Assembly (NCBI GenBank): GCA_937919435.1
Contig: CALFRR010000258.1
Location: forward strand, 1 to 33,429
Reading direction: 5' to 3'
Source: an uncultured Alphaproteobacteria bacterium
GTDB taxonomy: Bacteria; Pseudomonadota; Alphaproteobacteria; Rhizobiales; Ancalomicrobiaceae
Length of the DNA stretch: 33,429 nt
The notes under the pieces are model-generated. The model was given only the letters and a program-made list of their open reading frames with translations, did not search any database and was not told where the DNA came from. Both the position numbers and the translations under genes were made by a program. Below, piece after piece: positions 6,670 to 14,340 of the stretch. Every line of letters starts with the position of its first letter. Within the stretch, counting starts at the first letter, position 1.

Positions 6670-7815
6670 ATGCGCCTTATGCAGCGCTGCGATGCGGCAA
6701 TTTGCCCCAATTCGAGCACATTGCGGCAGCCCCTTGTGCGGGTTCGTCCTCGACCCGAGCGCCCGGCTCGTCGAGACGGGCCGCCGCCGTCGCGTGATCC
6801 GCGCGCCGCTCACTCGGGATCCCGGTCTTTGTCCTCGTTTCTGCGTCTCCCCGCTTCGCCGTCCGCTCAGCGCCTCCAGGCGATCGGATTGATGTGTCTC
6901 GCCCTCGTCTGCTTCACCGGCATCGACACCTCGGCGAAGTGGCTCGGCCAGCGGCTGCCGTCGCTCGAGGTCTCGTTCTTCCGCTATCTCGTCGCCTTCC
7001 TGGTCGCCGCGGTGGTGCTCAATCCGGTGACCGTGCCCGAGGCGTGGCGGACCCGGCGGCCGTGGCTGCAGGTGCTGCGCGGGCTCTGCCTGCTCGGCTC
7101 GACGGTGTTCAACTTCCTCGCTCTGCAGAAGCTCCAGCTCGCCGAGACGGTGTCGATCGGGTTCTCCTCGCCCTTGATGATCGCCGTCCTGTCCGGGCCG
7201 ATCCTCGGTGAGATCGTCGGGCCGAAGCGGTGGGCGGCGATCCTCGTCGGCTTCCTCGGGGTGCTGGTGATCGCCCGGCCGAGCCCGTCGCATCTCGACC
7301 CGGCGATGGGTCTCGCCTTCGCCAACGTCGTCTGCTACGCGGTCTACGCGATCGTCACCCGCAAGTTGTCGACCGTCGATTCCGCGGCGAGCATGCTGGT
7401 TCTGTCGGCGGCGATCGCCGTGGTGATCCTCGCGCCGGCGATGCCGGTGATGTGGGTGTGGCCGGCCGGTGCGCTCGAGTGGGGCATCGTCCTGCTGATG
7501 GGCACCTGTGGTGCCGTCGGCCACTTCCTGCTGATCCTCGCCTTCGGCCGGGCCCCGGCCTCGGTGGTGGCGCCCTTCGCCTACGGGCAGATCCTGTGGA
7601 TGGGCGGCGCCGGCTATCTGGTGTTCGGCGACGTGCCGGCCAAGGAGACGCTGATCGGCGTGGCGATCGTCGTGACGAGCGGCCTGTGGCTGCTCTGGCT
7701 CGAGCGTTCGAAGGGGCCGAGTGCCGTCGCGAAGCATCCCGAGCCGGTGGTGGCCGAGGTGGCGGACGAGGAGGAGGCCGACGTCGACGTGCTCGCGGTG
7801 CGGCGGGTCGCCTGA
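6670..7815 (+). CDS. DMT-superfamily EamA transporter (start uncertain)
   Basis: From about residue 65 onward the protein shows two EamA repeats with roughly ten hydrophobic helices, starting IGLMCLALVCFTGIDTSAKWL and including FFRYLVAFLVAAVVL, FNFLALQKLQLAETVSIGFSSPLM and, in the second repeat, HFLLILAFGRAPASVVAPFAY. Such inner-membrane carriers export or import amino acids, nucleotide precursors and other small metabolites; the substrate cannot be inferred. The ATG at 6670 gives 381 residues, but the first 55 are arginine/proline-rich and do not look like family sequence. In-frame GTG at 6736 or TTG at 6829 are alternatives, and the true start may be near the latter. The C-terminus carries an unusual acidic tail (EVADEEEADVDVL). 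Confidence 0.82.
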   Translation: MRLMQRCDAAICPNSSTLRQPLVRVRPRPERPARRDGPPPSRDPRAAHSGSRSLSSFLRLPASPSAQRLQAIGLMCLALVCFTGIDTSAKWLGQRLPSLEVSFFRYLVAFLVAAVVLNPVTVPEAWRTRRPWLQVLRGLCLLGSTVFNFLALQKLQLAETVSIGFSSPLMIAVLSGPILGEIVGPKRWAAILVGFLGVLVIARPSPSHLDPAMGLAFANVVCYAVYAIVTRKLSTVDSAASMLVLSAAIAVVILAPAMPVMWVWPAGALEWGIVLLMGTCGAVGHFLLILAFGRAPASVVAPFAYGQILWMGGAGYLVFGDVPAKETLIGVAIVVTSGLWLLWLERSKGPSAVAKHPEPVVAEVADEEEADVDVLAVRRVA

Positions 7816-7941
7816 TCGGGCCCCGCGACACCTCCGGCTGTTGCACGCTTCTCCGCTTTCCTTCACAAAGCCGGTGATCGGGTGGTCCGTGTCGGCGAGG
7901 GGCCGGGGCGGGACCGCTCGCCTGCTCTGCGCCGAGGCCAC

Positions 7942-8976
7942 ATGGACAATCCGGGAGCCACGCCGAAGAAACGACTGACGCTGGCGATGATCGCCGAGCG
8001 TCTCGATCTGTCGACGGCGACGGTGTCGCTCGCACTGCGCAACTCGCCGCTGGTGGCGGAGGAGACGCGCAAGCGTGTGCACGCCCTCGCCGAGGAACTC
8101 GGCTACATCTACAATCGATCCGCAGCCAGCCTCCGGACGTCGCGCACCAACATCGTCGGGTTGGTGGTGCACGACATCCTGAATCCCTATTTCGCCGAAC
8201 TGGTCTCCGCGGTGGAGACCGAGCTCGGCCGGCTCGGCCAGACCGTCATCCTCTACAATCACGGCGACGACGTCGCCCGGCAGAAGAACTTCCTCGAGAC
8301 GCTGCTCCAGTACCGGGCCGACGGGATGATCCTGTGCCCGGCGGCCGGCAGCCGGTCGCTCGACGTGCGCCGGATCGTCGAGGCGGGGCTGCCGACGGTG
8401 CTGATCGCCCGCGAACTCGCCGATCTGCCGGAAGTGCCGGTGATCCGCGGCGACGACCGGACCGGCATCCGCTCGGCGGTCGAACATCTGATCTCGATCG
8501 GCCATCGGCGGATCGCCCTGGTCGGCGGCCATCAGGCCTCCTCGTCCGGCTCCGAACGGCGGGCCGGCTGGGTCGATGCGCTCGGTGCGGCGGGAATCGC
8601 CGTCGATCCGGCGTTGGAGTTCCCGGCCGAGGCGAGCCGGCGGGCGGGCCGCGACATCTGCGGACGGGTGCTCGAGGCGAAGCCGACCGCGATCGTCTGC
8701 TTCAACGACCTGCTCGCCCTCGGGCTGATGATGGAACTGAAGCGGCGCGGGATCGAGCCGGGACGGGACATCTCGCTGATCGGCTACGACGACATCGACG
8801 AGGCGTCGGTGTGGTCGCCGGGCCTGACCTCGGTCTGGAACGGCCAGCAGGAGGTCGGTCGGATCGCCGCGTCGACGCTGACCGAGTTGGTCTGCGGCCG
8901 GGCACCGGCCGAGGTCCGGGTGCTGGTGCGTCCGGAACTCCGGTTGCGCGAGACGGTCGGCGCCCCGCGCGGCTGA
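7942..8976 (+). CDS. LacI-family transcriptional regulator
   Basis: This 344-residue repressor has an N-terminal LacI helix-turn-helix (TLAMIAERLDLSTATVSLALRNSPLV, about residues 13-38, with hinge near GYIYNRSAASLRTSRTN) and a periplasmic-binding-protein-like effector domain starting IVGLVVHDILNPYFAELVSAVE. The ending DISLIGYDDIDEASVWSPGLTSV is the usual effector-domain signature. The ATG at 7942 is chosen because the HTH begins within 12 residues; a frame extension to 7882 adds a non-conserved arginine-rich leader. The ligand is not evident. It converges with the glcG-glcB genes at a shared hairpin terminator, so it is not in their operon, though it could still regulate them or the upstream exporter. 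Confidence 0.9.
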   Translation: MDNPGATPKKRLTLAMIAERLDLSTATVSLALRNSPLVAEETRKRVHALAEELGYIYNRSAASLRTSRTNIVGLVVHDILNPYFAELVSAVETELGRLGQTVILYNHGDDVARQKNFLETLLQYRADGMILCPAAGSRSLDVRRIVEAGLPTVLIARELADLPEVPVIRGDDRTGIRSAVEHLISIGHRRIALVGGHQASSSGSERRAGWVDALGAAGIAVDPALEFPAEASRRAGRDICGRVLEAKPTAIVCFNDLLALGLMMELKRRGIEPGRDISLIGYDDIDEASVWSPGLTSVWNGQQEVGRIAASTLTELVCGRAPAEVRVLVRPELRLRETVGAPRG

Positions 8977-9006
8977 CCGACGGTCTTCCTCGGGATCGCA
9001 TGCGAA

Positions 9007-9029
9007 AGAGCCGCCCGGTGGGCGGCTCT
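9007..9029. terminator. Hairpin between the convergent LacI-family and glcG-type genes
   Basis: A perfect 10 bp stem, AGAGCCGCCC and GGGCGGCTCT, with a GGT loop. It lies 30 bp after the LacI-family stop and 27 bp after the glcG-type stop on the other strand, so it may serve both directions. The following bases are pyrimidine-rich but not a T-run. Confidence 0.7.
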
Positions 9030-9055
9030 CTGCGTCTCCGGGCGGTCGACCGGGC

Positions 9056-9487
9056 TCAGGCGACGTCGGCGATCAGGCCGACGCTCTCCACCGCGGTGAC
9101 CAGCAGTGCCTCGTCGTTGTCGGAGGTGTCGCCGGACGCCCCGGCGGCGCCGATCACGTTGCCCGCGGCGTTGCGGATCAGAACCGCCCCGGCGACCGGT
9201 ACGATCCCGCCTTCGACGACGGTGGCGAGGCCGGCGAACAGATGCGGGCGGTCGACCGCGATGACGCCGATGCGCCGAGACGAGAAGCCCAGGGCGAGTG
9301 CGCCGTTGGCCTTGCCGAAGGCGATCTTCCAGCGATCGATCGGGCTGCCGTCCTCCGACAGGGCGGCCTTCAGCGAAGCCCGGGAGTCGAGCACGACGAC
9401 TCCCATCGGTTTCAGATCGCGCTCGCGGGCGACCTTCACGGCGGTGGCGAGGATCTTCTGGGCGGTCTCGAGATCGAGGTGCGGCAT
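9056..9487 (-). CDS. glcG: GlcG/HbpS-family (DUF336) protein
   Basis: The 143-residue product matches the GlcG/HbpS family: LDLETAQKILATAVKVARERDLKPMGVVVLDSRASL at the start in outline, then FGKANGALALGFSSR and a C-terminal glycine-rich IGAAGASGDTSDNDEALLVTAV. Family members include a heme-binding extracellular sensor (HbpS) and the GlcG protein of glycolate operons, whose biochemical role remains unclear. No signal peptide is visible, so a cytosolic location is likely. It lies 17 bp downstream of the malate synthase G gene on the same strand, the pairing seen in glc operons, hence the symbol. The glycolate oxidase genes glcDEF are not in the window. Confidence 0.85.
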   Translation of the reverse strand: MPHLDLETAQKILATAVKVARERDLKPMGVVVLDSRASLKAALSEDGSPIDRWKIAFGKANGALALGFSSRRIGVIAVDRPHLFAGLATVVEGGIVPVAGAVLIRNAAGNVIGAAGASGDTSDNDEALLVTAVESVGLIADVA

Positions 9488-9504
9488 GGCGTGTCCCTTC
9501 GTGG

Positions 9505-11661
9505 TCAGGCGTGGGCGAGGGCCTTCGCCTCGCGGCGGTGGGCGGTGAGGATCGCTTCGGTGTAGCCGTTGGGCGAGGCGCGGCCCTCGAAGATCAGCGC
9601 GACCGCGGCGCGGAAGGCGGGGCCGTCGAAGCTCGGGGCCATCGGCCGATAGACGGGATCGCCGGCATTCTGACGATCGACCACCAGCGCCATCCGGCGC
9701 AGCGTCGCCATCACCCGTTCGGCGTCGACGATGCCGTGGGCGAGCCAGTTGGCGATGTGCTGGCTGGAGATCCTGAGCGTCGCCCGGTCCTCCATCAACC
9801 CGACGTCGTGGATGTCCGGCACCTTGGAGCAGCCGACGCCGAGATCGACCCAACGCACCACGTAGCCGAGGATGCCCTGGCAGTTGTTGTCGAGTTCGGC
9901 GGCGATCTCGTCGGGCGACCAGTTCGAGAGAGCGATCGGCGGGGTCAGCATCGCGTCGAGCGAGGCGAAGGGCCGGCCGGCGATCTCGGCGCGGCGGCGA
10001 TCGACCGAGACGTCGTGGTAGTGGAGCGCATGCAGCACCGCGGCGGTCGGCGAAGGCACCCAGGCGGTCGAGGCGCCGGAGCGGGGATGGCCGATCTTGT
10101 CGCGCAGCATGTCGGCCATCCGGTCCGGAGCGGCCCACATGCCCTTGCCGATCTGGGCGCGGCCGGGAAGCCCCAGGGCGAGGCCCCAGTCGACGTTGCC
10201 GTCCTCGTAGGCGCCGATCCAGGCGGCCGACTTCATCGCCGCCTTGCGGATCACCGGGCCGGCTTCCATCACCGTGTGGATCTCGTCGCCGGTGCGGTCG
10301 AGGAAACCGGTGTTGATGAACACCACCCGATCGGCGGCGGCGAGGATCGCGGCGCCGAGGTTGACCGAGGTGCGCCGTTCCTCGTCCATGATCCCCATCT
10401 TCAGCGTGTGGCGGGGGAGCCCGACGGCGTCCTCGACCTTCGCGAACAGGCGATCGGCGAGGGCGACCTCGTCGGGGCCGTGCAGCTTCGGCTTGACGAT
10501 GTAGACCGAGCCGGTGCGCGAGTTGCGGAACGGTCCGGTGCCGGCGAGGTCGTGGCGGGCGATCAGGGCGGTCAGCGCGCAGTCGAGGAAGGTCTCGGGG
10601 ATCTCGGCGCCGTCGAGCCGCACCGCATCGGTCGCCATGTGGTGGCCGACGTTGCGGGCGAGCATCAGCGAGCGGCCGGGGAGAGCGAAGGGCACGCCCT
10701 CCGGCGACAGCCAGGCGCGGTCGGCGGCGAGGCGGCGGGTGACGGTGCGGCCGGCCTTGTCGAAGGTGTCCGCGAGCGTTCCCTTCATCAGGCCGAGCCA
10801 GTTGCGGTAGACGCGGACCTTGTCGGCGGCGTCGACGGCGGCGACGCTGTCCTCCATGTCCATGATGGTGGTGAGCGCCGCCTCGAGGATCAGGTCGGCG
10901 ATCCCGGCCGGATCGGTGGCGCCGATCGGGCTCTCCCGATCGACGACGATCTCGGCGTGCAGCCGATCGTGGACGAGGAGCAGCCCGGTCGGGCGGACGG
11001 GATCGCCACGGTAGCCGGCGAAGCCGGCGGGATCGGCGAGACCGGTCTCCCGGTCGTCGTCGAGCGAGACGAGCAGCGCGCCCTTCTCCACGGTGAAGCC
11101 GACCACGTCGGCCCAGCCGCCGGCGGCGAGCGGGGCGATCTCGTCGAGCTTCGCCCTGGCGGCGGCGACCACCGCGGCGCCGCGTGCCGTCGAATAGGGG
11201 CCCGCGGGGGCCAGCGTGCCGAGTGCATCGGTGCCGTAGAAGGCGTCGTAGAGGCTGCCCCACCGGGCGTTGGCGGCGTTCAGCGCGTAGCGGGCGTTGT
11301 CGATCGGCACGACCAGTTGCGGTCCGGCGAGAACCGCGATCTCCGGATCGACGTTCTCGGTCCGGATCGGACGCGGCGCCGGGCGCGGCGCCAGATAGCC
11401 GATCTCCTCGAGGAAGGCGCGATAGGCGACCGGGTCGTGCGGCATGCCGCGGTGCTCGCGATGCCAACCGTCGATTCGCGCCTGCAACCGGTCGCGGGTG
11501 GCGAGCAGGTCGGCGTTGACCGGGGCGAGCTCGGCGAGAATGGCGGCGAAGGCCTTCCAGAAGGCGGCGGGATCGATCCCGGTGCCCGGTGCCGCCTCTT
11601 CGGCGACGAAGGCGGCGAGTTCGGCGTCGACGTCGAGACCTGAGATCGAAATGCGAGCCAT
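9505..11661 (-). CDS. glcB: Malate synthase G
   Basis: The 718-residue protein is a full-length isoform-G malate synthase, condensing glyoxylate with acetyl-CoA to give malate in the cytosol. Diagnostic segments are TTIMDMEDSVAAVDAADKVRVYRNW, GPFRNSRTGSVYIVKPKLHGPDEV, the LKMGIMDEERRTSVNL block with its active-site acidic and arginine residues, VVFINTGFLDRTGDEIHTVMEAGP and, towards the C-terminus, NCQGILGYVVRWVDLGVGCSKVPDI. Start at 11661 (MARISISGLDVDAELAAFVAEEAAPGTGI) is the normal family N-terminus and has a GGAG ribosome site 10 bases upstream. With glcG 17 bp downstream it probably forms a two-gene operon used for glyoxylate, glycolate or C2 growth. It is divergent from the CelD-like gene over a 187 bp gap. 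Confidence 0.96.
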   Translation of the reverse strand: MARISISGLDVDAELAAFVAEEAAPGTGIDPAAFWKAFAAILAELAPVNADLLATRDRLQARIDGWHREHRGMPHDPVAYRAFLEEIGYLAPRPAPRPIRTENVDPEIAVLAGPQLVVPIDNARYALNAANARWGSLYDAFYGTDALGTLAPAGPYSTARGAAVVAAARAKLDEIAPLAAGGWADVVGFTVEKGALLVSLDDDRETGLADPAGFAGYRGDPVRPTGLLLVHDRLHAEIVVDRESPIGATDPAGIADLILEAALTTIMDMEDSVAAVDAADKVRVYRNWLGLMKGTLADTFDKAGRTVTRRLAADRAWLSPEGVPFALPGRSLMLARNVGHHMATDAVRLDGAEIPETFLDCALTALIARHDLAGTGPFRNSRTGSVYIVKPKLHGPDEVALADRLFAKVEDAVGLPRHTLKMGIMDEERRTSVNLGAAILAAADRVVFINTGFLDRTGDEIHTVMEAGPVIRKAAMKSAAWIGAYEDGNVDWGLALGLPGRAQIGKGMWAAPDRMADMLRDKIGHPRSGASTAWVPSPTAAVLHALHYHDVSVDRRRAEIAGRPFASLDAMLTPPIALSNWSPDEIAAELDNNCQGILGYVVRWVDLGVGCSKVPDIHDVGLMEDRATLRISSQHIANWLAHGIVDAERVMATLRRMALVVDRQNAGDPVYRPMAPSFDGPAFRAAVALIFEGRASPNGYTEAILTAHRREAKALAHA

Positions 11662-11848
11662 GGCTTTCTCCGTGACGACCGCGAACGGCGGGAAAGGTCG
11701 TGCCCGGGGGCGGGAGCCGGAGATTGCCCCCTCGGGCGCGGCCCGTCAAAGGGTGCTCGATGGATGTCGGTTCCGCGTTCCCACCGGCACGAGACGATGG
11801 TCAGCGCCCCGAACCTGTCGTAGTAATTCGGAAGGTTGGGGGCAGGTG

Positions 11849-12937
11849 ATGACGCGCGATCTCTGGCGGGTGACGCGGTTCGACGATGCCGACGACCTGC
11901 GTCGTCCGTTGCGGCACGACGGTTTCGAGCGGATCCCGTTCCAGGATGCCGACTGGCTCCTCGCCTGGGCTTCGACGCTCGGTGCCGCCGCCGGGGTCGA
12001 GCTCTCGGTGGTGGTGGTCGAGCGGGTGGGTGAGCCGGTGCCGGTTCTGGTCCTGCCGCTGATGCGCGAGCGCCGCCACGGCATCGTCCGGCTCACCGGC
12101 TGGGATCGCGGGGTCGGCGACTACAACGGTGCGCTCGTCGCTCCCGGGTTTTCCGTGACCTCGGACGAGCGGGCCGGTCTCTGGGCGGCGATCCGGCGGG
12201 CACTGCCGTCGGCCGACGTGATCGAGATCGACAAGATGCCGTCGTCGATCGGCCCGGTGGAAAACCCGCTGGTCGGGCTAGACGGTGTCGTGCCCTCGGA
12301 ATTCGCCGGCCATCCGTTGCCGCTCGGGCCGGACCCTCGCCGGTTGGCGGAAGACCGTTTCGACGGAACCACCCGCCGCTCGCTCGCCCGCAAACGCAAG
12401 AAGCTCGCCGCCAAGGGGCGGCTCGCCTTCGTCGTGGAGACAGGCCCCGAAGCGGTCGCCGATCTGGAGCAGGTGCTCGACTGGCGGGCCCGGCGGTTTC
12501 CCGAAACCGCCGAATCGGCGGGCGCGTTCGGCATCCGCGCCTTCTATCGACGGCTGACGGCGCAGGGGGGGATCGCCCGCGTGGCGACGCTGCGGCTCGA
12601 CGATCGGCCGATCGCCGGCTGTTTCGGGACGCAGACCGGGGCCTCCTTCCAACTCGTCGCGATCGGTCACGATGCGCGGTTCGACAACTGGTCGGCCGGC
12701 CTGCTGGCGATCGAGAGCATGGTCGAATGGGCCTGCGGCGCCGGTCTCGCGACGTTCGACTTCACCATCGGCGAAGAGCCCTACAAGCGGGCCTTCGGCG
12801 TCGACTCGATGCCGCTCCACGACTTCGCGGAGCCGCTGAGCCTCCGGGGACGTCTGTTCCTGATCGCCCGCCGGCTGCGCCGACGCCTGCGGGACTGGAA
12901 GCGGGCGGTGCGTGCACGCCGCGCCGATCGGGCCTGA
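11849..12937 (+). CDS. BioF2/CelD-like GNAT-fold acyltransferase
   Basis: The 362-residue product belongs to the GNAT-fold group with an Acetyltransf_6 (BioF2-like) domain, typical of CelD-type proteins. The N-terminal half contains DADWLLAWASTLGAA and PVLVLPLMRERRHGIVRLTGWDRGVGDYNG; the transferase core includes TTRRSLARKRKKLAAKGRLAFVVETG and, near residue 250, IARVATLRLDDRPIAGCFG and FDNWSAGLLAIESMVEWA, ending GLATFDFTIGEEPYKRAFG. The FDFTxGxExYKxxFG motif is characteristic of the family. Members are often encoded with exopolysaccharide, cellulose or cell-envelope genes, but here the gene stands alone between glcB and the xylose genes, so the substrate is unknown. ATG at 11849 follows a GGGGGCAGG purine run. 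The C-terminus is strongly basic. Confidence 0.8.
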   Translation: MTRDLWRVTRFDDADDLRRPLRHDGFERIPFQDADWLLAWASTLGAAAGVELSVVVVERVGEPVPVLVLPLMRERRHGIVRLTGWDRGVGDYNGALVAPGFSVTSDERAGLWAAIRRALPSADVIEIDKMPSSIGPVENPLVGLDGVVPSEFAGHPLPLGPDPRRLAEDRFDGTTRRSLARKRKKLAAKGRLAFVVETGPEAVADLEQVLDWRARRFPETAESAGAFGIRAFYRRLTAQGGIARVATLRLDDRPIAGCFGTQTGASFQLVAIGHDARFDNWSAGLLAIESMVEWACGAGLATFDFTIGEEPYKRAFGVDSMPLHDFAEPLSLRGRLFLIARRLRRRLRDWKRAVRARRADRA

Positions 12938-13041
12938 ACACTCCACCTCGATTCCCTTCGCGTCTCCCGCTCTCCGCGGCGGCCGAGACTCGGGATCCCC
13001 GCATCGGGGAGATCCGTCCGGAGGCGTGTTGGACGAATTTC

Positions 13042-13057
13042 TGATGTTCGTACATCA
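13042..13057 (+). promoter_or_regulatory. Candidate XylR operator O1, distal site before xylR
   Basis: TGATGT-TCGT-ACATCA is a perfect 6+6 inverted repeat with a 4-base spacer. It matches the distal site before xylF (22298-22313 read on the minus strand), with conservation extending into the ATTT before it and the A after it. LacI-family proteins bind such short palindromes. Confidence 0.6.
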
Positions 13058-13194
13058 AGCTCTTTCGCGCTGCGATAGGCGATGAATTCGATGTCATCCC
13101 GTTTGCAGCCTCCGAAATCTGCCGATCCTGGCAGCGACTCGCCGTGCGAGTGGGAGGCTTCGGGAAATCCCCGTTGCGCATTGCAGCGACGATT

Positions 13195-13210
13195 CGAGTT
13201 GCGTACCTCA
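13195..13210 (+). promoter_or_regulatory. Candidate XylR operator O2, proximal site before xylR
   Basis: CGAGTT-GCGT-ACCTCA is an imperfect palindrome centred about 31 bp before the xylR ATG. GAGTTGCGTACCTCAG differs at one of 16 positions from the site before xylF (22145-22160, minus strand). Similarity continues outside the core (GCAGC upstream, a T-rich run downstream). Confidence 0.65.
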
Positions 13211-13233
13211 GTTTTTTGCGCGATCCATCAGAC

Positions 13234-14277
13234 ATGACCGATCCGTTCGAAGCCACCACTGCGACGCTGAAGGACGTCGCCCGCGAAGCGGGCGTGTCGA
13301 CGGCGACCGTCGACCGTGTCCTGCACGGCCGCCCCGGGGTGCGGGAGGCGACGATCCGTCGGGTGAAGGAGACGATCGAGCGGCTGGGCTTCCGCCCGCA
13401 CGCCGCCGCGGCCGAGCTCGCGCGCAGCCGCAGCCACCGCTTCTGCTTCGTCATGCCGAAGAACCAGAACGTCTTCATGGGCGAGATCGTCGAGCACATC
13501 GCCAAGGTCCGGGTCTGGCTGGCGGCGCGGCGCACCCTGGTCGAGGTGATCGAGACCGACGTGTTCGACGCCGACATCCTCGCCGAGACACTGGAGACGA
13601 TCGGCCCGCGCTACGACGGCCTCGCCGTGGTGGCGCTCGACCATCCGCGGGTCCGCGCGGCGATCGACGAACTGGTCGGGCGCGGGGTGATCGTGGTGAC
13701 GCTGGTCTCCGACGCGCCGTCGTCGCGGCGGGCCTATTACGTCGGCATCGACAACATCGCGGCGGGGCGCACCACCGGTACGCTGATCGGCCGGTTCCTC
13801 GGCGGACGGCGCGGCAAGGTGGCGGTGATCGCCGGCTCGCTGTCGCTGCGCGACCATGCGGAACGTCTGTTCGGCGTGTCGCAGGTGCTGTCGGCGGACT
13901 TCCCGAACCTCGATCTGCTGTCCCCGGTCGAAGGGCGCGACGACGACGACCACAACCGGGTGCTGACCAAGAAGTTGCTCGAGGAACATCCCGATCTGAT
14001 CGGGCTCTACAACATCGGCGCCGGCACCGCCGGCATCGGCACCGCCCTGATCGAGATGGGGCGGGCGAAGGACGTGGTCTTCGTCGGCCACGATCTGACC
14101 CCCCACACCCGGCGCTTCCTGCTGCTCGGGGTGATGGACGCGGTGATCTCGCAGAACCCCGGTCACGAGGCACGCTCGGCGACCCGGGTGCTGCTCGCCC
14201 TGTCGCGCAACGAGCCGATCGTCGCCGAGCAGGAGTACATCGGCATCGACATCGTCATCCGCGACAACCTGCCGTGA
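13234..14277 (+). CDS. xylR: LacI-family regulator of xylose genes
   Basis: The 347-residue protein opens with a LacI-type helix-turn-helix, TLKDVAREAGVSTATVDRVLHGR, at about residues 11-33, followed by a periplasmic-binding-protein-like sensor domain. That domain includes GLAVVALDHPRVRAAIDEL, YYVGIDNIAAGRTTG, VAVIAGSLSLRDHAERLFG and IGLYNIGAGTAGIG, a sugar-binding PBP1 fold close to the D-xylose and D-ribose type. It sits 63 bp before xylB-xylA, so xylose or xylulose is the likely ligand. Alphaproteobacteria commonly use LacI-type XylR proteins, unlike the AraC-type enterobacterial XylR. ATG 13234 is chosen because an upstream in-frame GTG at 13144 would make the operator at 13195-13210 coding. 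No strong ribosome site precedes the ATG. Shared palindromes before xylR and xylF suggest autoregulation plus control of xylFGH. Confidence 0.85.
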   Translation: MTDPFEATTATLKDVAREAGVSTATVDRVLHGRPGVREATIRRVKETIERLGFRPHAAAAELARSRSHRFCFVMPKNQNVFMGEIVEHIAKVRVWLAARRTLVEVIETDVFDADILAETLETIGPRYDGLAVVALDHPRVRAAIDELVGRGVIVVTLVSDAPSSRRAYYVGIDNIAAGRTTGTLIGRFLGGRRGKVAVIAGSLSLRDHAERLFGVSQVLSADFPNLDLLSPVEGRDDDDHNRVLTKKLLEEHPDLIGLYNIGAGTAGIGTALIEMGRAKDVVFVGHDLTPHTRRFLLLGVMDAVISQNPGHEARSATRVLLALSRNEPIVAEQEYIGIDIVIRDNLP

Positions 14278-14340
14278 CGGCGGGACGCGGCGGCTGCCGG
14301 TGACGGAGCGCCGGCGACAAGAAGAGGGAGCGGCTGTCCC

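Larger units (their letters stand above)
12938..13233. other. Intergenic region with the control region of xylR-xylB-xylA
   Basis: It holds a small GC-rich hairpin (TCCCCG/CGGGGA with a CAT loop, 12996-13010), which may end the preceding gene, and then two candidate XylR operators at 13042-13057 and 13195-13210. No coding sequence is supported: the xylR frame extends upstream to 13144, but that would place an operator inside coding DNA. Confidence 0.7.

Noticed and set aside
6649..8532. 627-codon minus-strand frame opposite the EamA and LacI-family genes
   Set aside because: His/Arg/Asp-rich repetitive translation, antisense to real genes, without a domain.
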